Shown here one piece after another: positions 46,324 to 53,742 of a stretch of DNA of 64,000 nt. Numbering within the stretch: position 1 is the stretch's first letter; every line of letters starts with the position of its first letter. Where the stretch lies: NCBI GenBank assembly GCA_951812965.1, contig OX638341.1, positions 2,834,438 to 2,898,437 of the forward strand, written 5' to 3'. The DNA is from an uncultured Pseudohongiella sp. (lineage in GTDB: Bacteria; Pseudomonadota; Gammaproteobacteria; Pseudomonadales; Pseudohongiellaceae). The translations under genes and the position numbers were made by a program. Under the pieces are notes generated by a model, which was not told where the DNA came from, searched no databases, and saw only the letters and a program-made list of their open reading frames with translations.

Positions 46324-48273
46324 CTATTTGTTGAATAACCGCGTGACGTTTTCCCGCAGCGGCGATGAGCGTTCGTGCTGCATGTTCCAGAGCGGATCGA
46401 TAACCTCCGCCTTCGGGTCGAAACCGTCTACCGCCTCTTTCAGCACGAGTTGAATTTCTTCCAGATCGAACTCTCCACAGGCCCGCTCCAGCCGGACCAG
46501 TAGCGGTTCGAGCCGCTCCCAGGTCAGGGTTTCCTCTTCGGCGCGCAGAATCTTGGGATGTTCGGTGCCGGTTACCGACTCGCCGATCATCAATTCCTCG
46601 CGTAATTTTTCGCCCGCGCGCAGGCCGGTGTATTCAATGCCGATGTCTCCGCGATAGGTATTGCCGTCACGCACGTCGTAACCCATCAGATGAATCATCT
46701 TGCGAGCCAGATCGACGATTCGGATCGGCTCGTGCATGTCAAGTACGAATACATCGCCGCCGGTGGCCATGGATCCTGCCTGAATCACCAGTTGAGCCGC
46801 TTCCTGCACCGTCATGAAATATCGGGTGACTTCCGGGTGAGTCACGGTAACCGGGCCTCCGGCGCTGATCTGTGAACGGAAAAGCGGCACGACCGAACCG
46901 GATGATCCAAGCACATTACCGAATCGCACCATGCTGAATTTCGTTTTGCCTTCTTCCTGGGCCATGGCTTGCAGGACCTGTTCCGCCAGCCGCTTGGTCG
47001 CACCCATGTAATTGGTCGGCCGCACCGCCTTGTCGGTGGAAATCAGCACGAAATTGCTGACGCCGTGCTTGCGCGCCGCCCGCGCCGCGATCAGGGTGCC
47101 GAAGACATTGTTGCTGACGCCTTCGAAAATGTTTTTCTCCACCATCGGCACCTGTTTGTACGCGGCGGCGTGGTAGATCGTCTCGATGCCGAAGGTATCG
47201 ATCAGGTTTTCCAGGTGGCCCTGGTTGCAGACCGAGCCGAGCAAGGCGACGATTTCTCCGGGGGCCGCGCCTTCGATCGTCTTAAGTCGCTTGCGCAACT
47301 CGTTTTCGATCTCGTACAGCCCGAACTCCGAGGAGTCGAGCAATACCAGGCGGGCAGGACCGGCATTGACGATCTGTCTGCAAAGTTCAGAGCCGATCGA
47401 GCCGCCGGCGCCGGTAACGAGGACGAATTTACCGGAGACGCATGCGCCTAGCAGGTGCTCGCTTGGCGGCACGATATCGCGCCCGAGCAGATCCTCGATA
47501 TCGATTTCCCGCACTTCGTGCACTTCCACCTTGCCCGACACCATGTCGAACAGATCCGGCACGGTCTTGACGTGCACCGGCAAATGTTCGAGCCGGTTGA
47601 TGATTTCCTTGCGCTCGGCATGAGTAGCGGAAGGAATCGCCAGCAGGATCTGGCGCACCGACCAGGATTCGATGAGTTCGTAAAGCGATTTCGGGCTGTA
47701 GACACGAATGCCGTGCACCGTGCTGCCGATCATGCGATGGCTGTCGTCGACGAAGGCCACCGGCAGATACTGGTCGCCGTTCTGCAGCGCGACGAGCAAT
47801 TGCATGCCGGAAGAGCCCGCGCCATAGATGATTACCGGTTCCTTCGGCCGAAAGTTCTGGATCAGCGCCTGGGTCATTGTCTTGACCAGAAAACGGCTGC
47901 CACCGGTAAGCAGCAGGGCCAGCATCCAGAATATGGGGAACAGCGAATAGTCGAGCGCCTCGGGCGACAGCGACAGGAAACAAGCCGCGGCGATCAGGCA
48001 GGTCGCGAATGTCACCGCTTTCAGCAACTGGAAGACGAATTGCAGCCCCAGATAGAGAACCAGTGCGCGATACACGCCCATGCGCATGAAAACGAGCAGG
48101 CCGAACGCCACCGCCGCGGCAAGATAAATATAGAAGAGTTGGCTTTGCGCGCTGAAATCGCCGCCGAGCAAGCTGAAGGAAAACGACAGCGCCACAACCA
48201 GCATGACGGCGTCCGCCAGCAGCAGTCCGACCAGCTTCACGGTGCGGGAAAGAGGGAAATTGTACAAATGCAT
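46324..48273 (-). CDS. wbpM: Polysaccharide biosynthesis nucleotide-sugar 4,6-dehydratase (WbpM/CapD-like)
   Basis: 649-residue inner-membrane enzyme. Four or five hydrophobic helices occupy residues 8-150. They are followed by a CoA-binding-like Rossmann domain (VIIYGAGSSGMQLLVAL) and the catalytic SDR domain starting FVLVTGAGGSIGSELCRQI (~285). The active-site region LISTDKAVRPTNYMGATKRLAEQ has Met where ordinary SDRs have Tyr, as in WbpM-type dehydratases. It likely makes a UDP-4-keto-6-deoxy-GlcNAc precursor of a surface glycan. The start at 48273 is 4 bp after the WbpL-like stop. Confidence 0.92.
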   Translation of the reverse strand: MHLYNFPLSRTVKLVGLLLADAVMLVVALSFSFSLLGGDFSAQSQLFYIYLAAAVAFGLLVFMRMGVYRALVLYLGLQFVFQLLKAVTFATCLIAAACFLSLSPEALDYSLFPIFWMLALLLTGGSRFLVKTMTQALIQNFRPKEPVIIYGAGSSGMQLLVALQNGDQYLPVAFVDDSHRMIGSTVHGIRVYSPKSLYELIESWSVRQILLAIPSATHAERKEIINRLEHLPVHVKTVPDLFDMVSGKVEVHEVREIDIEDLLGRDIVPPSEHLLGACVSGKFVLVTGAGGSIGSELCRQIVNAGPARLVLLDSSEFGLYEIENELRKRLKTIEGAAPGEIVALLGSVCNQGHLENLIDTFGIETIYHAAAYKQVPMVEKNIFEGVSNNVFGTLIAARAARKHGVSNFVLISTDKAVRPTNYMGATKRLAEQVLQAMAQEEGKTKFSMVRFGNVLGSSGSVVPLFRSQISAGGPVTVTHPEVTRYFMTVQEAAQLVIQAGSMATGGDVFVLDMHEPIRIVDLARKMIHLMGYDVRDGNTYRGDIGIEYTGLRAGEKLREELMIGESVTGTEHPKILRAEEETLTWERLEPLLVRLERACGEFDLEEIQLVLKEAVDGFDPKAEVIDPLWNMQHERSSPLRENVTRLFNK

Positions 48274-48277
48274 TCGT

Positions 48278-49315
48278 TTATCGACCCCGCTTTGCGGCAG
48301 GAACGCCGGCGGCCGGCACCCCGCTGCCGAGGCGCACGCAAAGTAACACGAGCGGCGCAAGCCCCGCCAATGCCAGCGGCATACCCCATTGTGGCCGTAT
48401 CACCGTCAACCATGCAAGCGGCGCAAGCCAGAAACAGTTTAGCCCCAACACCGCCAGGGTGACCCGGCGGTGGCTGCCGAGTCGTTCGACCGCGTGCTGA
48501 TAGGCATGCGAGCAATGTCCTTCGAACCATCTGTCGCCCCGGAACACCCGGCGCAACAGCGTTACCGTAGCGTCGCTGACAAAAACACCGAGCAGCAGCA
48601 GCCATGTCCAGACCGTCATGCTGCCGTGCAACATGCTCAGCAATGCCAGCACGCCAAGACTGAAGCCGATGAAGTTGCTGCCGGCGTCACCCATGAATAT
48701 TCGCGCCGGCGGCCAGTTCCAGGCAAGAAAGCCCAATGCGGCGGCGCCGAGTCCCGCACTCAGCAATCCGAGCGCCGCGTCATCGGCGTAGACCGCGATC
48801 ATGAAGCCCAACACGTTGACGAATACCAGTTCGCCGGCTGCGAGGCCATCGATGCCGTCCATGAAATTGTACAGATTCAACAGCCAGACCAGGGCCAGCA
48901 CGGCCAGCACGTCGAGCAGCAGGGATTCGCCGAACGTAAAGAAAAGGAAATCAATCGGCGGAACGTTCCCTAGCCAGAAAACCGCCCAGACGGCAGCCGC
49001 GAACTGCGCCGGCAAGCGCCATGACAACGACAGTTTCCATAGATCGTCGAGCAGGCCGACCAGAGCGATCAGCGCACCGCCGGCCAGCGCCAGAAATACG
49101 TGCGATTCGATATCGCCCAGCAAACCGAGCGCACCGGCGTATGCGAGAAACAGCACTGCGATAACGATTCCGCCGCCGACCGGCGTCGCTTCCTCGTGCA
49201 AACTGCGGGAAACCGGAAAATCGAGCAGACCGCCGCGCAAGGCATAACGCCGGATGGCGCCGGTCAGCAGGAAAGACGTGATGAAAAGTCCGGTGAGAAC
49301 TGCCGCTAGGGTCAT
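48278..49315 (-). CDS. wbpL: Undecaprenyl-phosphate glycosyl-1-phosphate transferase (WbpL/WecA-like)
   Basis: 345-residue polytopic inner-membrane enzyme of the MraY/WecA family. About ten hydrophobic helices are visible. The catalytic aspartates are in LVGLLDDLWKL and in YNFMDGIDGLAAGE, with MGDAGSNFIGFSLG and the cytoplasmic histidine loop EGHCSHAYQHAVERLG as in WbpL. It transfers a HexNAc-1-phosphate to undecaprenyl phosphate to begin O-antigen or a related glycan. The start at 49315 is preceded by a TATAAT at 49345-49340. Confidence 0.9.
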   Translation of the reverse strand: MTLAAVLTGLFITSFLLTGAIRRYALRGGLLDFPVSRSLHEEATPVGGGIVIAVLFLAYAGALGLLGDIESHVFLALAGGALIALVGLLDDLWKLSLSWRLPAQFAAAVWAVFWLGNVPPIDFLFFTFGESLLLDVLAVLALVWLLNLYNFMDGIDGLAAGELVFVNVLGFMIAVYADDAALGLLSAGLGAAALGFLAWNWPPARIFMGDAGSNFIGFSLGVLALLSMLHGSMTVWTWLLLLGVFVSDATVTLLRRVFRGDRWFEGHCSHAYQHAVERLGSHRRVTLAVLGLNCFWLAPLAWLTVIRPQWGMPLALAGLAPLVLLCVRLGSGVPAAGVPAAKRGR

Positions 49316-49339
49316 GGCGCGGGTTTGGGAAAAACTGCA

Positions 49340-49345
49340 ATTATA
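49340..49345 (-). promoter_or_regulatory. -10 element of the wbpL-wbpM unit
   Basis: Perfect TATAAT on the minus strand, 24 bp before the wbpL start. The -35 is weak (GCCTGA at 17 bp) and falls inside the adjacent hairpin. Confidence 0.4.
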
Positions 49346-49359
49346 CCCCGGACAGGGTG

Positions 49360-49396
49360 AATTCAGGCACTTCCGAGGCCCGGAAGCGCCTGAATT
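49360..49396. terminator. Long hairpin after comEA
   Basis: AATTCAGGC and GCCTGAATT plus CTTCCG and CGGAAG form a 16-bp stem (one G-T wobble on the minus strand) around the loop AGGCC. It starts 10 bp after the comEA stop. There is no long T-run, so it may be a weak terminator, an RNA-stability element or a regulatory site for wbpL. Confidence 0.45.
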
Positions 49397-49406
49397 TGTT
49401 ACCACT

Positions 49407-49715
49407 CTATTCGCTTTCCAGCGCGATCCGATCGCGATTCCGCTCCAGCGTGCCGGGTCCGATGCCTTTGACTTCCATCAGCTCGTCCACGGTCTTGAAG
49501 GCGCCGAACATCTCGCGATAGGCGACGATTTCCTGGGCCTTGATCAGGCCCACGCCGTCAAGCGCCGCGGCGATTGCCGCGGCATCGGCCGAGTTGATGT
49601 CGATCTGCACGGCCTCCTCTATGCCGGCCGCCGGATCTTCGGCAGCCGAACCCAGGGGAGCGGCGATCAATGAGAACAGAAAAATTGCAATGGTAAACCA
49701 GTTGGTCTTGGTCAT
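49407..49715 (-). CDS. ComEA-family helix-hairpin-helix protein
   Basis: 102-residue exported protein. The signal peptide is WFTIAIFLFSLIAAPLGSAA. The mature part has the ComEA pattern IDINSADAAAIAAALDGVGLIKAQEIVAYREMFGAFKTVDELMEVKGIGPGTLERNRDRI with two helix-hairpin-helix units. This fold binds DNA non-specifically and is used in natural transformation, though short orphan forms are widespread. The start at 49715 has AAGGA upstream. A gene of this kind lies near wbpM-uvrB in Pseudomonas too. Confidence 0.92.
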   Translation of the reverse strand: MTKTNWFTIAIFLFSLIAAPLGSAAEDPAAGIEEAVQIDINSADAAAIAAALDGVGLIKAQEIVAYREMFGAFKTVDELMEVKGIGPGTLERNRDRIALESE

Positions 49716-49737
49716 GATGGTATCCTTATCCGTAGTT

Positions 49738-49763
49738 GAAAAGAGAAACAGCCTTGCGGCTGC
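49738..49763 (-). terminator. Rho-independent terminator of pyrF
   Basis: On the minus strand CAGCC-GCAA-GGCTG (49762-49749, GNRA-type tetraloop) is followed by TTTCTCTTTTC. It starts 9 bp after the pyrF stop. Confidence 0.72.
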
Positions 49764-49771
49764 CAAAAAGA

Positions 49772-50506
49772 CTAGTACGGATTCGGCAAATTGCCTGAAA
49801 CCTCGGACATAAAATCCGCAAGCGCCGCCTGGGGGTCCGTGGCGCCGGTAATCGGTCTGCCGACCACCAGATAATCGGCGCCCGCGGCGATGGCCTCGCC
49901 CGGCCCCATGACTCGCTTCTGGTCGCCGCTCGCATCGCCGGAGCGGCGGATTCCCGGCGTAACGAGCAGAAATCCCCGTGGCATATTCTCGCGCAGCAAG
50001 GCGACTTCCGCCGGCGAGCAGACCACTCCGCCGAGACCCGCGGCATCGCACAGGCGGGCGAGCCGCAAAACCTGGTCCCGGGCGGGGTCGCGTACTCCCA
50101 ACTCCGCCAGATCGTCATCGCTCAGGCTGGTCAGGACCGTTACCCCGATCACATGCGGATGCCAGCAGACAATATCGGAGAGCGCGCCCGCTGCGGCTTC
50201 GAGCATCGCTCTGCCGCCGGATGCGTGTACATTCATCATCCACACGCCCAGCTCAAGCGCGGCGGCGCGTACGGCGCCGGCTACCGTGTTGGGAATATCG
50301 TGAAATTTCAGATCGAGAAATATATCGAAGCCGCGCTGTTGCACTTTCTTCACCAGCGCGGGACCACAGGCGGTGAAAAGTTCCTTGCCGATCTTGACGC
50401 GGCAGTTGTCGGGGTCGAGTCGGTCCAGAAAACCGAGCGTCTCCTTTTCACCGACAAAATCGAGAGCGACGATCAAGCGTTTTGGATCTTTGTCGGCTGG
50501 TTTCAT
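49772..50506 (-). CDS. pyrF: Orotidine-5'-phosphate decarboxylase
   Basis: 244-residue TIM-barrel enzyme making UMP, the last step of de novo pyrimidine synthesis. It has LIVALDF, RVKIGKELFTACGP, the catalytic DLKFHDIPNTVAGAVRAA, and LLVTPGIR, then ADYLVVGRPIT. In E. coli and many relatives the order is lapA-lapB-pyrF; here pyrF follows lapA directly, with only a repeat between them. A terminator follows. Confidence 0.97.
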   Translation of the reverse strand: MKPADKDPKRLIVALDFVGEKETLGFLDRLDPDNCRVKIGKELFTACGPALVKKVQQRGFDIFLDLKFHDIPNTVAGAVRAAALELGVWMMNVHASGGRAMLEAAAGALSDIVCWHPHVIGVTVLTSLSDDDLAELGVRDPARDQVLRLARLCDAAGLGGVVCSPAEVALLRENMPRGFLLVTPGIRRSGDASGDQKRVMGPGEAIAAGADYLVVGRPITGATDPQAALADFMSEVSGNLPNPY

Positions 50507-50532
50507 ATTGGCTGGATTCGGCTACAGGTTTA

Positions 50533-50582
50533 CCCCCACCAAAACCGCTGCGCGGTTTTGACTCCCCCGGAGGGGGAGTGGG
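50533..50582 (-). repeat. 50-bp double-hairpin repeat, copy 2 (intergenic)
   Basis: Read on the minus strand it starts CCCACTCCCCCTCCGGGGGA and continues with a perfect hairpin AAAACCGC-GCA-GCGGTTTT before GGTGGGGG. Compared with copy 1, the second hairpin carries changes that restore pairing. It fills the gap between lapA and pyrF. Confidence 0.88.
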
Positions 50583-50879
50583 CTATTCGCGCGTTTTCAG
50601 TTGGTCGATTTCCTGTCGGGCGGCGGCAAGTTCTCTGGATAATTTCCTGACCCGGCTGTTCCTTCGGAATCCCTGAAACAGTCTCAGTCCAAGCAGGAGC
50701 CCGAGCGCGCCGCCGATGACGAACGCGCCGAGAATCCAGATCGAGACAGCTTGCGGCGGTAGCCGCCAGTCGCCTACTCCGACTGCCACCGGGGTGTCAT
50801 TGTACAAGGCAAAAGCGACCGTGGCGGCGAATACGCAAACCACGAAGAATCCGGCCAACAATCGCTTCAATGTGCGCAT
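50583..50879 (-). CDS. lapA: LapA-domain (DUF1049) membrane protein
   Basis: 98-residue inner-membrane protein. Two transmembrane helices (LLAGFFVVCVFAATVAFALY and VSIWILGAFVIGGALGLLLG) lie either side of a short periplasmic loop, and a basic coiled-coil tail (residues 70-98) follows. It matches LapA, which in E. coli acts with LapB in controlling lipopolysaccharide synthesis. LapB is not encoded next to it here. It lies 43 bp after ihfB. Confidence 0.9.
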   Translation of the reverse strand: MRTLKRLLAGFFVVCVFAATVAFALYNDTPVAVGVGDWRLPPQAVSIWILGAFVIGGALGLLLGLRLFQGFRRNSRVRKLSRELAAARQEIDQLKTRE

Positions 50880-50922
50880 AAGTGACGCGCGAATTTCCTG
50901 CCGGACGCTCCCGGCCCGGCAG

Positions 50923-51231
50923 TCAGGCGCCGGCGGCCTCTTCGGCCAGCATGCCGTCGTTCACCCGTTCGCGCAGTTCCTTGCCGGGTTTGAAATGCGG
51001 TACGTGCTTGCCGGGCAGCGATACCGGAATACCGGTTCGCGGATTTCTGCCCACGCGGGGCAGTCGGTAATGCAGGGAAAAACTGCCGAATCCCCGAATC
51101 TCGATTCGACGGCCTTGCGACAGCACCCACGCCATGTGTTCCACGGTCGCCTTGACCGCGAGTTCCACATCTTTTGACGAGAGCTGGTCCTGCTTTATGG
51201 TAATTCGATCGATCAATTCGGATTTCGTCAT
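50923..51231 (-). CDS. ihfB: Integration host factor subunit beta
   Basis: 102-residue HU-family subunit pairing with IhfA to bend DNA. It starts [33 protein letters not shown], then [48 protein letters not shown], with the intercalating proline arm. The ATG overlaps the rpsA stop by one base (TAATG). The rpsA-ihfB order is conserved. Confidence 0.97.
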   Translation of the reverse strand: MTKSELIDRITIKQDQLSSKDVELAVKATVEHMAWVLSQGRRIEIRGFGSFSLHYRLPRVGRNPRTGIPVSLPGKHVPHFKPGKELRERVNDGMLAEEAAGA

Positions 51232-52916
51232 TACTCCTCGCTACCTTTTTCCATCTGCGCCTTGATCAGGCCACCGATGGTGCCCGGTGAAACGTCGGCC
51301 GCCTCCTGGCTCTTGTGCTGCTTAACCGCATCCCTTTCCTGATCGATCTCGATGGCCTTGATCGACAGGTTCATTGCCCGGTTCTTGCGATCCACTCCGA
51401 CAATCTTGACCTCGACTTCATCACCTTCATTCAGCTCGGTGCGCGCGTCCTTGATTTTTTCGCGCTTGATTTCGGAGGCTTTCAGTATACCTTCCATTTC
51501 CTCGCCAAGCGCGATTATCGCCGCCTTTGCGTCTACCGAAGTCACGGTCCCCTTGACGATGCTGCCCACGGCATGCGCCGTGACAAAACTTGAGAATGGA
51601 TCATCGCTGAGTTGCTTGATTCCCAGAGAGATGCGTTCGCGCTCTGGATCGATGGACAGGATGACGGTTTCGATTTCCTGGCCCTTGCTGAATCGGCGCA
51701 CCGCTTCCTCTCCGGACTCGTCCCAGGAAATGTCCGAAAGGTGGACTAGGCCGTCGATACTGCCTTCCAGTCCGATGAAAATGCCGAAATCTGTAATTGA
51801 CTTGATCGCGCCCGAGATGCTGTCACCCTTGCCGTGCTCCTCGGCAAACCTTTCCCAGGGGTTCTGGTGGCATTGCTTGATCCCGAGCGAGATGCGGCGG
51901 CGTTCTTCGTCGATGTCGAGCACCATGACTTCGACTTCGTCGCCGAGTTGCACGACCTTGGACGGGTGGATATTGCGATTGGTCCAGTCCATCTCGGAAA
52001 CGTGCACCAGGCCCTCGACGCCCTCTTCGAGTTCGGCGAAACAGCCGTAATCGGTCACGTTCGTGACCACGGCATTGACCCTGGTATGCATGGGATAGCG
52101 CTTCTTGATGGCGACCCAGGGGTCTTCGCCCATCTGCTTCAGGCCGAGCGATACGCGGCTGCGCGTGCGGTCGTACTTGAGGATCTTGACCTCGAGTTCG
52201 TCGCCGACGTTGACGATTTCGGAAGGATTCTTGATACGCTTCCAGGACATGTCGGTGATATGCAGCAGGCCGTCGACGCCGCCGAGGTCGACGAACGCGC
52301 CGTATTCGGTAAGATTCTTGACCATGCCCTTGATGAACATGCCCTCTTCCAGCTTCTCCAGCAGGGCTTCGCGTTCTTCCGAACTGACCGATTCGAGCAC
52401 CGCGCGGCGGGAAACCACCACGTTATTGCGCTTGCGGTCCAGCTTGATCAGTTTGAATTCGAGATTCTGGCCTTCCAGGTGCTGGGAATCGCGAATCGGC
52501 CGCACATCGAGCAGCGAACCGGGAAGAAAAGCGCGGATATTGTTCAGATCGACGGTGAAACCGCCCTTGACCTTGCCGTTGATGACGCCCTTGACGGGTT
52601 CGTCCTTCTCATAGGCGGCTTCCAGTGTCAGCCAGGACTCGGCCCGCTTGGCCTTTTCCCGGGAGAGACGGGTCTCGCCGAAACCGTCCTCGACGGTTTC
52701 CAGGGCGACCTTGACTTCATCGCCCACAGACAAACTGAAGGCGCCGTCTTCATCGAGGAATTGGCTGCGTGGAATCACGCCTTCGGACTTCAGCCCGGCA
52801 TTGACTGTAACCCAATCGGTATCGATATCGATGACCGTACCGGTGACGATGGCCCCCGGGGTCATATCGATATTGTGCAAACTTGCTTCGAAAAGCTCCT
52901 TGAAACTCTCAACCAT
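51231..52916 (-). CDS. rpsA: 30S ribosomal protein S1
   Basis: 561-residue mRNA-binding ribosomal protein with six S1 (OB-fold) repeats. Repeats 3-6 are clear from [90 protein letters not shown] and the degenerate last repeat. The start [13 protein letters not shown] at 52916 is the family start. The ~157-bp leader to cmk contains a small hairpin (52984-53001). Known S1 autoregulation acts in such leaders, but that is not shown here. Confidence 0.98.
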   Translation of the reverse strand: MVESFKELFEASLHNIDMTPGAIVTGTVIDIDTDWVTVNAGLKSEGVIPRSQFLDEDGAFSLSVGDEVKVALETVEDGFGETRLSREKAKRAESWLTLEAAYEKDEPVKGVINGKVKGGFTVDLNNIRAFLPGSLLDVRPIRDSQHLEGQNLEFKLIKLDRKRNNVVVSRRAVLESVSSEEREALLEKLEEGMFIKGMVKNLTEYGAFVDLGGVDGLLHITDMSWKRIKNPSEIVNVGDELEVKILKYDRTRSRVSLGLKQMGEDPWVAIKKRYPMHTRVNAVVTNVTDYGCFAELEEGVEGLVHVSEMDWTNRNIHPSKVVQLGDEVEVMVLDIDEERRRISLGIKQCHQNPWERFAEEHGKGDSISGAIKSITDFGIFIGLEGSIDGLVHLSDISWDESGEEAVRRFSKGQEIETVILSIDPERERISLGIKQLSDDPFSSFVTAHAVGSIVKGTVTSVDAKAAIIALGEEMEGILKASEIKREKIKDARTELNEGDEVEVKIVGVDRKNRAMNLSIKAIEIDQERDAVKQHKSQEAADVSPGTIGGLIKAQMEKGSEE

Positions 52917-53073
52917 GAAATGTACCAACCCTTGACGCAGGCATTGGCCGAACGGCGCTGCTCTTGTCAAAGTCTTTGTCAATCCGCACGCCAGTGTGCG
53001 GGCCAGTTTTTGCCTTGTTCCACCGAATTCGCTGCTGGCCGTAATTCCGGAAGAACGCCTGTTTACCCTACCT

Positions 53074-53742
53074 TCAGCCGCCGCGTTTCGCGGCTATAGA
53101 CCGCATGACCAGATCGACGACCTGTTCGATGCTCGACTGTGAGGTGTCGATCTCAATCGCGTCGGACGCCGACCGTAGCGGCGAAATGCTTCGCTGCTCG
53201 TCGCGCCGGTCCCGCGCCTGCAAGTCCCGCAAAAGGTCGGGCAGTCTAGCACCGAGACCCTTATCAATCAACTGCTTATGTCGCCTGTTCGCGCGAACTT
53301 CGACGCTGGCGGTTAGGAAGAACTTTACGGTCGCGTCGGAGAAAACCACGGCGCCCATATCGCGCCCTTCGGCGATGAGTCCGGGTTGGCGGCGAAAATC
53401 CCTTTGCCAGGGCAACAGGGCCTTGCGCACTTCGGGCAAGGCCGCGATGCGACTTGCCAATTCATCCACCAGCCCGGTGCGGATAGCGATGCTCACGTCC
53501 TCTTCCTGCAGCCGGATGCCGCCGTCGGGCAAGAATTCCACCGGAAGTTCCGGCGCCAGCGCCGCCATCGCGGCGCCGTTTCGCGGATCGATCTTGCGCC
53601 GATGGGAGGCGAGCGCGAGCACACGGTACAAGGCGCCGCTGTCGAGCAGGTGATAACCCAGATTTTCCGCCACGCGTCCCGCGATGGTTCCCTTGCCCGT
53701 GGCCGACGGCCCGTCGAAGGTAATGACAGGCGCCTCGCTCAC
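53074..53742 (-). CDS. cmk: Cytidylate kinase
   Basis: 222-residue kinase phosphorylating CMP and dCMP. It has [69 protein letters not shown] and [26 protein letters not shown], including the CMP-binding insert. The start is GTG at 53742, overlapping the aroA stop by four bases (GTGA). The cmk-rpsA-ihfB order downstream of aroA is conserved. Confidence 0.96.
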   Translation of the reverse strand: MSEAPVITFDGPSATGKGTIAGRVAENLGYHLLDSGALYRVLALASHRRKIDPRNGAAMAALAPELPVEFLPDGGIRLQEEDVSIAIRTGLVDELASRIAALPEVRKALLPWQRDFRRQPGLIAEGRDMGAVVFSDATVKFFLTASVEVRANRRHKQLIDKGLGARLPDLLRDLQARDRRDEQRSISPLRSASDAIEIDTSQSSIEQVVDLVMRSIAAKRGG

